Shown here piece by piece: positions 25,256 through 36,200 of a stretch of 64,000 nt of DNA. Origin of the DNA: Scenedesmus sp. ARA3 (lineage: Eukaryota > Chlorophyta > Chlorophyceae > Sphaeropleales > Scenedesmaceae); contig RWJK01001742.1 in the NCBI GenBank assembly GCA_004335835.1, positions 47,109 to 111,108 on the forward strand, read 5' to 3'. The notes below the pieces were generated by a model. The model had not been told where the DNA came from, did not search any database, and saw nothing but the letters and a program-made list of their open reading frames with translations. How positions within the stretch are numbered: the first letter of the stretch is position 1; each line of letters starts with the position of its first letter. Both the position numbers and the translations under genes were made by a program.

Positions 25256-28200
25256 AACAGCCACAGCAGCAGCAGCAGCAGTGCAGCTGGTTTGAGCAGG
25301 GAGGCTGCTGCTGCGCTGCCTTGGCTGAAAGGGCTGCTGTGGACGATGAGCATGTACTATGCAGGTGAGCCGCGCTGCTGCTGCTGCTGCCGCTGCTGCT
25401 GCTTTGCTGGGACGGGTGCTGCTTGTATCGGCAACAGTCACACACACTTGTCGGAAGCAGCTGCTGGGATGTCTAATTTAGCACTGCGAACATAGCCGCT
25501 GCCAAGATATACTTACTGTGTGCTGTCGTTATGCATGATGTTATGAAGTGTAACATATGCTGATGTGGCTTGCAACCTTATGTAGCAATTGTGTAAAAAA
25601 AACACCTGCAGGTGACTGCCCCGACTACCGCTGGACCTACAAAGGTGCTGCACCAAGCACAGCAGGCATCCGCGCCCTCGCAGCAGCAGCAACAGCAGCC
25701 ATGAACGGCAGCAGCAGCAGCAACGGCAATGCAGCAGCAGCAGCAGCAGCAGCAGCAGCGCCACAGGGTCCCTCAGAGCATCACAAGCTGCGGCTGAGCA
25801 GCTTTTCTGTAAGCGTGTGCAGCAACGGTGGCAGCAGCAGCAGCAGCAGCAGCAGCAACGCTGCTGCAGGCGCGTGGCAGGCTGCTGTTGCTGCTGCTGC
25901 CGCGCGGCTGGGTGGCAGCAGCGACATCAACTTTGACCCACTGCTGCCACACGTGTGCAGGTGAGGTGCTGGGGGTGCTGCTGCATTGCTGCCATGCAGA
26001 CTCACACTGCACAACGCAGATTTAGCATCAAACACTGTCCGGCAGAACAGAAATGCATATCGCCACATGCACAACTGAAGTCTGTGGGATGCATGATGGC
26101 GTGTCACTGTAGCACGACAAGCGCAGTAAAACGACAGCCTTGCAGCTCAACCAGAACTCGTAGCTCTCTCACACCTGCCGTGAGTAACATGTGGCAGCAG
26201 CAGTGCATCCACGCAAGCGGCACCTTGCACCCAACGCATCCAGCGCAGATCAAGGCAGTAACACGCATTATGCACTCCTGCTGCTGCTGGTGCTTTGGTT
26301 GTATTGCTGCTGCAGTCTCGCGCTGCTGCCCGCTGGCGCGCAGCAGCATGTGCCGGCTGCGGTGCAGCACTTGATGGACAGCGCAAGCCCCATCTACGAC
26401 ATGTACGCTGCCTGTGAGGGCTGTGAAGCGGCAGCACAGGAAGCTTATGTGGCGCAGCGCGCATACGACGTGAGTGGGTGGGGTTCAATGCGTCAGGGTT
26501 TGGCTAGGGTTTGGCTAGGGTTTGCTGGTTTGAATGCTCCAGCCTGTGAGGGCTGCGAGGCAGCAGCACAGGAGGCCTATGCGGTGGCACAGTGCACGTA
26601 CGTTGTGAGTGTTTTAGAGTTTGACTGATTGTTTTGCGCAAAAGTGCCGTAGAACTGCGGCTTGCAATAGATCAGCACAGCAGCACACCGCGTGCTTATC
26701 AGATTACACCATTCTTTGCAAGCACACCCATATCTTTGACTGTTTGCGGTGCTGCCTGCCTTCTCCTCTTTGGCTGATCCACCGTGGATGGATCGCCTTT
26801 TAGGCTGTTCTCGGCCAGATCAAGGCACTCGAGGCAGAGGTGCAGGCTCTGCAGCAGGGCGATGCAGGCGAGCAGCAGCAGCAGCTGCAGGCGCGCCAGG
26901 ACGAGCTTGCTGCTGCCAAAGCTGCTGCGCTGTCTGTGCTGCAAGCGGCACTGGCCAAGCGCAAGCAGCATGAGGCGGCGGAGCACCCAGACGGTGGGTT
27001 GGTTTGCAGCAGTGCAACTTGATTATTGTCATTGTCATCAACACATAATATTCGATTCATCCGTAACCAGCCAGCAAAGGTAGCTCTGTGTCTTTGGTGA
27101 CGGGAGCGTCAGGCGTCTGCACAGCTTTGAACAGTAGAAGGCAGCAGAGCATCCCTTGATGAACTTTGCACACATTTATGAGCCTTGCAAACCCAGTCTG
27201 GGCACCTGCTTGCGCACACATCACAACTTCGTCATTCTGAGCACTTATAACTGTTACTTCGTGTGTGTTTGACTGTCGGCAGGCGTCAACACGTTTGACC
27301 TGGCGCGGCTGGAGGCGGCAGTGGCGGCTGTGCCTGCCAGCAGCTACAGCGGAGAGCAGCGGGCACTCACTCAGCTCAGCCACAGCCTGCTGTTCAGGTG
27401 TGATTTTGTGTCATGTGTTTCGTGTATATATCTGCATCTGGAATGTAACAACATTGCTTGCGTGCAGCTACAGCGGCGAGCAGCGGGCGCTGACCCAGCT
27501 CAGCCACAGCCTGCTGTTCAGGTGAATTTATGTTGTCTGCTGCTGTGCCAGCATGTCCCTAGAATGTATGAGGAGTGGTTTCGGGCAGCTACAGCGGGGA
27601 GCAGCGGGCCCTGACGCAGCTCAGCCACAGCTGCTGTTCAGGTCCGTTGTTTATTATGTTATGATGTTATCATGTGTGTCTGAGGTGTAAAGTGGATGCC
27701 TGCCAGCAGCTACAGCGGAGAGCAGCGAGCCCTGACGCAGCTCAGCCACAGCCTGCTGTTCAGGTGTGATTCGTTTGTTTGCTATTTTGTATATATTTGA
27801 ATCTGGACTGTCAGAAGAATGCTTGCGTGCAGCTACAGTGGCCAGCAGCGGGCACTCACCCAGCTGGGCCACAGCCTGTTGTACATGTATGTTCGACCAC
27901 TCTGCTGCCACGCAAACTGTTTCAGGTGCAGTTGCATTAGGTTGTACACATAAGCACCACATTCACCGTACATGTGACACTGGTTATTGTTTCTGCTGCT
28001 TGTTGTACCCTGCAGGATGGGCCAGCAGCAGCAGCAGGGCCACAACCGGCAGTACAACCAGCAGCAGTACGGCCAGCAGCAGTACGGTCAGCAGCAGTAC
28101 GGTCAGCAGCAGTATGGTCAGCAGCAGTACAGCCGCCTGCCAGGCCGGGCCTTCCGGCCGCCCCCTCCCCCTGTGGAACGCTTTGGGCCTGCCTTCAGCA

Positions 28201-29879
28201 GCAGGGGCTATGGTGGGGGGCCTGTGGTCATCCGTAGCCTACTATGGGAGACTGCCTTCGGCTGCCAGGTGCGTGGTTTCTGCTGCTTGCCTGTTGAGCT
28301 GTTTTCTCGTGTCAAGGGGCAACTTTCGGGGTAGCTTGCGGGGTACAGGGTGAAGCGTGCGGGGTAGTGTGCGGGTGCTGGGTGGAGGCGGGCCATCCGC
28401 AGTTTGCTGTAGAAGACTGCCTTGTTTTTGCGGGCATGGTTTTTCTCGCAACCTGTTACCCTGTCATGTTACATCTCTGCTGTGCATGCAGGGATCAGGA
28501 GGACCCCTTGGCCCTGTGCAGCACTGTCACTCCAGCCATTCTTTCCATTTGTCAAGATATTGAAACCATGAAGCCTAACAAATCTGTGTTGGCTTCTGTG
28601 CATGCAGGTGCAGGAGGACCCGGACTTGGCCCTGTACAGCAAGTATATGGTGGTGGGCACCGACTCAGCAGCAGCAGCAGGGGGTGCTGCAGGTGCTGCT
28701 GCAAGCGATGCAGCAGCAGCAGCAGCAGGGCAGCAGCACAAGCGCAAGCACACGCCGCCTCCTGCAGGTGCAGCCGGCACAGCAACTGCAAGCCAGCAGC
28801 AGCAGCAGCAGGGTGATGGGAGTGCAGCCAGCAACATTGCTGCTGCAGCTGCCCTGAAGGCTGCACTGAGAGCAGCAAGCGGCTCCAAAGCAGTAGCAGG
28901 GCCGCCACCTCAGAATGTGACCAAGGCGAGCACAGCAGACAGTGCTGCAGTGGCTGCAGCAGCAGTGGAGGCTGCTGCTGCTGCCGCTGCCGCTGCTGCT
29001 GCCGCGCTGGCAGCACATCAGCTAACTCCGCCGTCTGCACAGCAGCAGCAGCAGCAGCAGCACGGCAAGAAGCAGCAGCATGGTTCTGGGCAGGGTGATG
29101 CAGCTGCTGCTGCAGCAGCAGATGGGGCCAAGCAGCCAAGGCGCAAAAGCTCGTCGCCTAAGCCACGCGGCAGGCAGCAGCAGCAGCAGCAGGGCCAGGG
29201 CCGCCGCAACAGCGGCAGCAGCAGCAGCAATGGTGCTGCTAGGGATGACTGCCACGCAGTGGGCACTGCACCTGCACCAGCACCTCAGAAGGTGCCAATG
29301 CCGAGCAGCTTGCTGAACAGAGCATCAGCCGGCGGAGCAGCAGCAGCAGCAGCAGGCGGTGCTGGTGGTGTGACAGCTGGGTATGCTGGGCAGGGCGGCT
29401 ATGGTGGCACCTACACGCCGCAGCAGCAGCAGCAGCAGCCGGCGGGTTACAACCCGTTGCAACACCAGTACGACTACCAGCAGCAGCAGTACCAGTACCA
29501 GCAGCAGCAGCAGCAAGCGCAGGGATGGTACCAGCAGCAAGGCAGCTACCAGACAGTGCAGCCTCAGCAGCCGCAGCAGCAGCAATGGCACTGGCAACAG
29601 CACCAGCAGCAGCAGCAGCAGCCGGCTGGTTCGTACAACCCCCTGCAGCAGCAGCCGCAGCAGCTGCAGCCTCCGTGGCAGCAGCCGCAAGTGGCGCAGT
29701 ACCAGCAGCAGCAGCAGCTACAGTACCAGCAGCCGCAGCCGTTGCGTAGTGTGTCGCCGACAGGCATAGCCGCCGGCAGCAGCAGCAGCGGTGGCGTTGG
29801 TGCTGTGCCGCGGCCTGTGCTGCCTCATGCTGCAAGCGCAGCAGCGCGGCTGCCGCTGCCTGGCATGCACTTCCCCTGA
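21700..29879 (+). CDS. XRN-family 5'-3' exoribonuclease with a Gln-rich prion-like tail
   Basis: XRN enzymes degrade 5'-monophosphorylated RNA processively in mRNA turnover and transcription termination. Thirteen exons join with every phase agreeing: 21700-21829, 22143-22288, 22657-22860, 23269-23380, 23830-23997, 24414-24645, 24973-25364, 25612-25960, 26316-26469, 26819-26993, 27283-27397, 28016-28268, 28608-29879 (1233 residues). The catalytic signature is complete: LYIDMNSVLH, AIDGPAPLAK plus TQRERR (basic 5'-phosphate pocket), TPGTPF, AGEGEVKIL, GDDADLI and ASGNDYLP; later come GLLWTMSMYYAGDCPDYRW and DSASPIYDMY. An Ala/Gln coiled coil follows (about 630-687), then YGQQQ repeated (about 735-760), then a basic Ala/Gln region and a tail rich in Gln, Tyr and Asn (about 1070-1210). 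CAG-coded Gln/Ala/Ser runs interrupt the catalytic part. XRN1/4 (cytosolic) or XRN2 (nuclear) type cannot be decided. At least eight exons have echo copies nearby. Confidence 0.9.
22352..22395 (+). repeat. Echo of XRN exon 2 end with 5' splice site
   Basis: Copy of the exon end coding AKLITQRERRK plus the GTGCG splice donor, lying 60 bases into the following intron. Confidence 0.85.
23028..23225 (+). repeat. Two echoes of XRN exon 4 start, upstream of the exon
   Basis: Two copies of the segment coding LEWELSGPTVAG precede the real exon (which starts at 23269), each after a cag. The first (about 23030) has an in-frame stop; the second (about 23150) is intact for about 12 codons and is followed by shared intron sequence tgatgcaccaaacac. 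Confidence 0.85.
23450..23526 (+). repeat. Echo of XRN exon 4 end
   Basis: Copy of the exon part coding GEVKILGRLAR...HDDSV with the CACA/GTGAGT splice donor. It lies in the intron after exon 4, amid short GTGACACGGGTGAC-type repeats. Confidence 0.85.
23706..23785 (+). repeat. Echo of XRN exon 5 start including the DxD active-site motif
   Basis: A second copy of the exon start follows an equally good 3' splice site (ctgctgctgcag) and reads IVGYDADLMLLALVSSTPRLH, in phase with exon 4. It then runs into a CTG tract without a clear donor, so exon 5 proper (23830-23997) is taken as the functional one. Confidence 0.85.
24072..24262 (+). repeat. Two echoes of XRN exon 5 end
   Basis: Two copies of the segment coding AVLSVDKLHAVWQAGVMAG lie in the following intron at about 24085-24143 and 24208-24262. 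The first keeps a GTGCG donor; the second is altered at the donor. Confidence 0.85.
24699..24778 (+). repeat. Echo of XRN exon 6 end, with stop
   Basis: Copy of the segment coding ILASGNDYLPAVKGAP, now with a TAG in place of the Glu codon after the Leu, followed by a GTAGGTGAG donor-like end. Confidence 0.85.
26541..26610 (+). repeat. Echo of XRN exon 9 end
   Basis: Copy of the segment coding ACEGCEAAAQEAY with one codon inserted, ending at a GTGAGT donor as in the true exon end at 26469. Confidence 0.85.
27466..27890 (+). repeat. Four echoes of XRN exon 11 end, ~122-bp period
   Basis: The true exon end coding SYSGEQRALTQLSHSLLF starts at 27342. Copies start at 27466, 27587, 27708 and 27831 (spacings 124, 121, 121, 123). 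The first and third copies keep LLF plus a GTG donor, the second has lost one base, the fourth reads SGQQRALTQLGHSLLY. Shared intron sequence (gtgtatatatctgcatctgg-like) lies between some of them. Confidence 0.9.
28050..28131 (+). repeat. In-frame 15-bp coding repeat (YGQQQ)
   Basis: Five units of tacggtcagcagcag-type sequence inside XRN exon 12 encode Tyr-(Asn/Gly)-Gln-Gln-Gln repeats. This is coding, unlike the echoes. Confidence 0.9.
28487..28560 (+). repeat. Echo of XRN exon 13 start
   Basis: After catgcag, the segment coding QEDPDLALYS occurs in shortened form (gatcaggaggaccccttggccctgt) about 120 bases before the real exon start at 28608, which follows the same catgcag acceptor. Confidence 0.8.
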
Positions 29880-30437
29880 AGCGGGTGGGTCGGGAGTGAT
29901 GTGTTGTTGGGCTGTGTTTTGGTGGTTGATGGTTGCTGTGTTTGCTGTTGCTCGGCGTAAGCATGAGAATGCTTGTTACGTCAGGCCTGCCACGGGGTGG
30001 GTTGTGGGCCCTTGGCTGGGCCGGGAATGATGGCAGACGGCTATAGACTGGGTACTCGCTCCATCAGCCTGTCATTGGCTTGACAATGGGCTGTGCTGCC
30101 GTCGTGTGAGACACTAATCGTGATGTATTGGTGGGCTGTGTTTTGGTGGTTGATGGGTGTTGCTGGTAGCACGCATTGTGTAAGTTACACAGTGTAACAG
30201 TATCACCGGCTTTCAAACCTTTTCTCAATCTCAGCTGCTGGCTGCACGCAGGGTCGGGTGACCAGAGTCGAGCAGAAACATTTGAAAAGTGCCACCCTGT
30301 CACCGGCGCGGGAAGCCGGCATCCAAAGCTCAGATGCTTTGGCGGTGCAGTTTCTACAGACTGAATATCAGCAAAGTATGTTTTTTGCCTGCCTTGCAAC
30401 GATCACGAAGTCTGAGTTCCTCCGGATAGACTGAGGC
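29880..30437. other. Intergenic between XRN and membrane-protein copy B
   Basis: No gene seen. Two TGTAA motifs, the usual green-algal polyadenylation signal, occur at about 30178-30200 and may end the XRN transcript. Confidence 0.4.
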
Positions 30438-32756
30438 ATGGCACGGGGTGGCTTGCAACTGGTCCTATGGCTGCTGCTTCTCTGTGTAGCTGCTACAAGA
30501 GCTGATATAAACCGGAAAGAGCTCGCAGCTCGCATGCGCGACAGCCACATGAAGCGGCATGATCCTAAAGCAGCAAAGCAGTGCACCCGCTGCACGTAGG
30601 TCTTGAAGGAGAAGTGAGTTCATTGGATCCATGAAAGACATCAGTTCATGCTGTCACAGCTACATGGGATGCAGCTGGCTTCTCTGGTGCAGGCCGCTGT
30701 GCAGCAGTGCCGTGGCAACTGCTATCTGCTGCTGCCATCCATCTCATCTGTGCGGCTTGCTGCAGCAAGTGCAGCATGCAGGTGCTTGAAAATGCGTTGT
30801 TCAGATGCTAAGCTCATTCATTTCCGAGCCTTGTAGCTTCGCGAAGCTTCAGACGCTCAATCATCTGCGCAGCTGCTACCTCCCATTGCCTCCACTCGCT
30901 GCCCCAGTCCTGCAAACAAGTTGTAACACCTGCTGCTCCTGCTGTCAACCGCTGCAGGTGGATTGATTCAGCTTTGAGGACGGATGATTACTCCTACAGG
31001 GACTGCCAGTCCTGCCTTGCATCCAAGAACATCAGCACTGTGCTGCGCAACGTGCTGGCACATCACACAACCAATTGGTGGTGAGCACCAGCAGCAGCAG
31101 CAGCAGCACTTGCCAAGTGTGGAGGCAGGCGGTCAAGGGAGAGCTGCTACTATGCGCTGTTACTGTAACACTCTCAGCAGCCTGCAAAGATCACAGTTGC
31201 TTCTGGGCCGTCACATCCATCAGCAGTTTTTTTTGCATTTGGCAGCTCCTCACTGGGTCGACAGTCAGCGGAGCAGACCAGCAACTGAAGGACAGCAGAA
31301 CCATCACATCAGCAAACGGCTGCTATCAGCTGCGAGAAGCAGGCAGCTTGTTTGTGCTTGTGTTCACATTTTGCTCACCACATCTGAGAGCTAGCACAAG
31401 CAGCCGCGCTGTCCTGCAAACCAGCAGGTCTGCTCCGCAGCGCCCCTTTCATGTTCTATTGGCGGGACAACTACGCCAGCAGTCGGCGCAGCCGTGCAGC
31501 ACGCTATAGCTTTTATTTGCACAACCTTTCTGGTTAGGCTCCTGACTGTTTCCTTTACCCTGTGAGTATGCTGTAGCTGCCCGTCTTGTTCTAGCCCGCA
31601 CAGACTTAGGGCCTAAAACTGTCCGTGACAGCAGCTTTGCCTGATTGTCACCATAACGTTCCTGTCAGTGCTTTGAAGCTGTTCAATGCTTCGAAGCATC
31701 TTTGCAATCTTATAAATTCGATCTGTTTTCTGCTTGTCTCGCAGGCTGTCGCGATTCAAGGAGAGCGACCACATCACAGACCACGTGCATGATGATGCAG
31801 ACAGATTCACCGCATCCGGCTACTGCCAAGAGTGCTTGGATGAAAACGACCTGCTGGTGTCCGACGAGAAAGCCTTTCTGCACACGTGTGGCGTGTGCCT
31901 GCACTCCTCAAAAATCCGCCGCTCCAGCAAGCATCAGGTGTCGTGGCACCTCGCAGGCGTGTATCTGGACGCGTACTTGCACACCCCATCGCTGGACCGC
32001 CACTCAAAGTATGCATCGCCAGAGCCTGGTGACTATGATTGCTTTGATTGCGACGAAGACGTCAACGATTTTGATACGGTGTGGCGGGAGTTTGGGCCGC
32101 CAAAAGATGCACTGTCGTCAGTGCTAGGCAAGCGTAGGCGCAGTGGGGCTGCCACCAAACCCAACAGCAAGGGCAGTCCGCGTGCATCTCGCTGGCACAC
32201 TGCACAAAGAACTTTGCAGGACATTGGACTCGCAGTGTCTGCGTTTGCGGCAGTGCTGCTGTGCTGTCTGGTTGGGTGGCGAGCGTACAAGGCAGCTGCA
32301 GCAGCACAAACTGCATCATCGCGGCGCAGGGCAGGCAGGCGTGCACAGCCTGCAGCTGCTGCCACTGGTGTGCCGTGGTTCATCGGTCTTGGTGCTTGGT
32401 ACTTTGCAAAGCACGCGTGGCCTCTGGCAAGCCGGCTTGCTGTTGCTGCGGCTCTGTGGTTTGTGTGCGTCGCCACGCCTGTTTTCTCCCTGTTTGTTGA
32501 CCCAGATAGTTTCGAGGCTGACGCGAACTTCGAACGGCTGTTGGAGGGCACGTTCCTTGAGGGTGAGGCAGAGGAGGCGTTGGGTTTGATGCTGGTGGTA
32601 GGGTTAGGCGTGTGCTTTGCATGGGCCTGGGCGCCACTCGCACCCTTCAGGAAGCTGCTTGCTGCGCTGCAGCACATCAGCAGCGGCCTTGGCCGTGTAG
32701 CAGCAGCAGTGGACACTCTTGCACGTGGAACAGCGATATCGCTGTTATCTTTTTAG
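30438..32756 (+). CDS. Cys/His-rich signal-peptide multi-pass membrane protein, copy B (family not recognised)
   Basis: Three exons: 30438-30595 (or -30613), 30958-31080, 31745-32756; phases agree and exon sizes and junctions match copy A at 13396-16787. The product (about 430 residues) begins with a signal peptide (MARGGLQLVLWLLLLCVAAT), then RDSHMKRHD...QCTRC, DCQSCLASKNISTVLRNVLAHH, WWLSRF, CQECLD, FLHTCGVCLHSSKIR, SKHQVSWHLAG, DCFDCDEDV and WREFGPP: a set of paired Cys and His that could bind zinc or form disulphides on the lumenal side. At least three hydrophobic segments follow (VSAFAAVLLCCLVGW; RLAVAAALWFVCVATPVFSLFV; GLMLVVGLGVCFAWAW), then APLAPFRKLLAAL. With the downstream donor (GTGAGT after 30613), exon 1 contains a TAG at 30597-30599; using the GTAGGT donor at 30596 removes it and keeps the phase. 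Function unknown. Confidence 0.68.
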
Positions 32757-33216
32757 CTGATTAGCTTTTACACTGTTGCTCACCGGCAATCGACTTCACC
32801 GACCGTTTTCTCAAAGTGCAGTGCTGCTGCACTGAAGCAGTGCTGCTGTCCTGTGGCACGTGGGCACGTGCATGCACTGCGTCTTTCAGCACATGCTCTT
32901 CCATCGTGCTGCTACCAACACCACGCAATATGTAAGTATATCTAATCATTCTTACTACATTTGCTGCGGATTCAGCCTTCCACTCGTCCTCGAAAGCTTG
33001 TCCAAGGTCGTTTGCTGCTGACGACACCAGAAACGGTCGCGACCGTATCTGTGTGGCACAAGCAGAGTTTTCCACCGTACACGAAAGGTCGCGATCTAGA
33101 ACTACTTGCTTAGTGCAGCTATAACGTTCCTGCAGTGGCATCACAGCAGCACGGCCCCTTCTCAATCGGCCTGGAGCAAGCCTTGCAGGAGAGAACGCCT
33201 CTGGCCCAGCAGCACC
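32757..33216. other. Intergenic
   Basis: No supported gene. The minus strand has an open frame with hydrophobic stretches (FLLLLVCTCLLLVVM, around 33280), but it overlaps the first exon of the next plus-strand gene and shows no other support. Confidence 0.45.
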
Positions 33217-36200
33217 ATGGCAAAAGTTATGGACAGAGACACGATCCAGTTCATCATGCGATCCATGACCACCAACAACAGGCAAGTGCACACTAACAGC
33301 AGCAGGAAGCAGCGCGGTGCGGCTACTGCTCCAGGCATCCGATGGTAGCGCTTGTGCAATGAGCTGTGTGCATTCATGCGGCATCCACACCTTACTCCAG
33401 TACCCTGTGAGTGGCAGGTGTGCAGTGTTTCTATGTAATGCAGACCAGCTCTTGCTGCAGACCAGATCTCTGCTGCCTTGTAGTGCAGCTGATCAGATCA
33501 TGAGCACCTGGCAGCACCCTGCCAATACAACTTGCAGGATGGCATGCCCCTGCCACATGTACTAGGGATCCTTGTGCGCTGCGCAGGGAGTTGCAGCGTT
33601 GCGTTGGCACGTCAGCTCCTCACTGATGATGTGAAGCTGTTGCAATTATCTTCTGCTGTGCTGTGCCTTTCTCCTGTGCTGTTATGCTGCTGTACTTGAT
33701 TACTGCGCAGGGAGCTGCAGCGGCGTGTTGCAGACCAGTTCCTCACTGATGACGTGAAGCTGGTGCACGTCCTGGGCGATGTGCAGGGCAGGGACGCCCT
33801 GTACGGCGTGTACAGGGCAGCAGTGACAGGTGGGTGATGCGTGTATTGCATGGTGCATAGGGTTTTGCGCTTCACTGGGAATGTGCAGGCCAGGGACTCC
33901 CCGCGTCGGACGCGCTGTACGGCGTGTACAGGGCAGCAGTGACAGGTGGGTGATGCGTGTATTGCATGGTACATTGGGTTTTGCGCTTTACTGGGAATGT
34001 GCAGGCCAGGGACTCCCCGCGTCGGNNNNNNNNNNNNNNNNNNNNNNNNNNNNNNNNNNNNNNNNNNNNNNNNNNNNNNNNNNNNNNNNNNNNNNNNNNN
34101 NNNNNNNNNNNNNNNNNNNNNNNNNNNNNNNNNNNNNNNNNNNNNNNNNNNNNNNNNNNNNNNNNNNNNNNNNNNNNNNNNNNNNNNNNNNNNNNNNNNN
34201 NNNNNNNNNNNNNNNNNNNNNNNNNNNNNNNNNNNNNNNNNNNNNNNNNNNNNNNNNNNNNNNNNNNNNNNNNNTACAGGGCAGCAGTGACAGGTGGGTG
34301 ATGCGTGTATTGCATGGTACATTGGGTTTTGCGCTTTACTGGGAATGTGCAGGCCAGGGACTCCCCGCGTCGGGCGCGCTGTACGGCGTATACAGGGCAG
34401 CAGTGACAGGTAGGTGATTGTGTGTTGCACAAGCTGGGTGCTGCACTTTAGCGGAAATGTGCAGGGCAGGGACGCCCTGTATGGCGTGTACAGAGCAGCA
34501 GTAGCAGGTGAGTGCATGTGTTCTCAGGGAGCAACGTGTGAATGGGTTGAACTTCTTGGGCGATGCGCAGGGCAGGGACGCACTGTACGGCGTGTACAGG
34601 GCAGCAGTCGCAGGTGCGGGAATGTGTGTAAGGCAGGGTGGATCAAGTGCTGCATTTTGGTGGGAATGTGCAGGACAAGAACGCGCTGTATGGCTTGTAC
34701 AGGGCAGCATTCACAGGTGAGAAAGTGCGAGTGTATAGAAGTGTTGATATGAAACGGCTGCATTGCAGCGCCAGCAGGGACGCGCTGTATGGCGTGTACA
34801 GAGCAGCAGTCACAGGTAAGGAAGTGTGCGTGTGAAGCGAATGTGGAGCGAAAGGGCTGCATTGCAGCGCCAGCAGAGGGGCGCTGTACAGCGTGTTACA
34901 GGGCAGCAGTCACAGGTGGGTGTGGGGCTTCAAACATCTGCATTGTGCGTGCATCACAGCAGCAGCAGTGCGTGCTGCATTAGCTGTTCTGGCCAGCACA
35001 CCCATGGGTGTGATCCAAGCAGTGTTTGCAGGAAAGTATTGCACTGCAGGTAACAGCTGCTGCTTCCCCCTTAGCCGCAACTGCAGGCCTGGACTACGAG
35101 CTGCTGTTCACCGAGATGGTGGTGGATGAGCACATTGCAGCATGCTGGGTGGACCTCAACATTGAGCTGGCACCCTTGTACAAAAATGTTGACGGCTGCT
35201 GCTGCTGCTCCTGCAAACGTGTCTGCCTGCTGCTGCAGGCCTGGACTACGAGCTGCTGTTCAACGAGATGGTTGTGGATGAGCACATGGCAGCATGCTGG
35301 GTGGACCTCAACCTCAAGCTGCCGCCCTTCTTCCTCAGGCGCTACCACCTGCCCACGGTGGTCATGCTGCGCTTCAGACACTGCGAGGACGGCCTGTGAG
35401 TAACATAACTTTGCTGCTGCACTGGATGCCTTGTTATCGGGTTGTCAGTGCTTCTTTTGAGAACTTCAGCAGCAGTCCATTGTACGAGTACAGGTACCAC
35501 TGCATTAGTTGCCTGGCTGCGCTCGCTCACAAGGAGCGGCGCAGAAGGCATCCACTGCAGTGGCGCCTCCTCTTGGCCATTTATATGATAAATAAACAAA
35601 ATTACAGCAAGTCGTGATGCATGACGCGCCGGTATTGCAGCGACCTTCTATGCTCCCTGCAGCAGCACCACTTCCTTATCAAAACAATAAGGTTCTGGTG
35701 AATCACAGCGTTTGCAGTAAGGCTTGATGCATAATGTAGTGACATTGCAGTCTGCTTCTCTGCAGTTTGCTTTAATGCTCAGTCTGCGTTATGCATCTGG
35801 CAAGCATGACGCCTCTAGGCTAGGTTATAGCGCCCCACATCTGATTGCGTACTTGTGATAACTTCTGCTGCTACTGCTGCCGCTGCTGCTGCTGTTATTG
35901 CTGCTGCTGCCCTGCAGGATTGCATCTGTGAGCAGATTGACCACCACGGCATCTTCTTGGCCATGTGATGATTGCACTGCCCTGAGCACAACTGCTATTT
36001 TGCTGATGCTGCTGCTGCTGATGATGACCCGCAGGATTCGCATCTGCGAGCAGATTGACCACCACAGCGTCTTCGTGCTCATGTGGGCGCTAGGCTGGCC
36101 CTTCAGTGCGGTGTGGGACCTGGTGGTGCGGCGCATCACCGGCACCATGATGAGCACCTCAGGTGCGCTTTTGCTTCCCTTCAAAGTACCATAGGCAAGC

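Noticed and set aside
26485..26525. Telomere-like TTTGGCTAGGGTTTGG repeats
   Set aside because: Only two to three imperfect units inside an XRN intron; not a telomeric tract.
32761..33390. Minus-strand 209-codon open frame
   Set aside because: Overlaps the first exon of the plus-strand NTF2-like gene and has no domain or splice support.
33612..34517. Long minus-strand open frame across the N gap
   Set aside because: It is kept open by N and by the antisense of the repeated exon; no family similarity.
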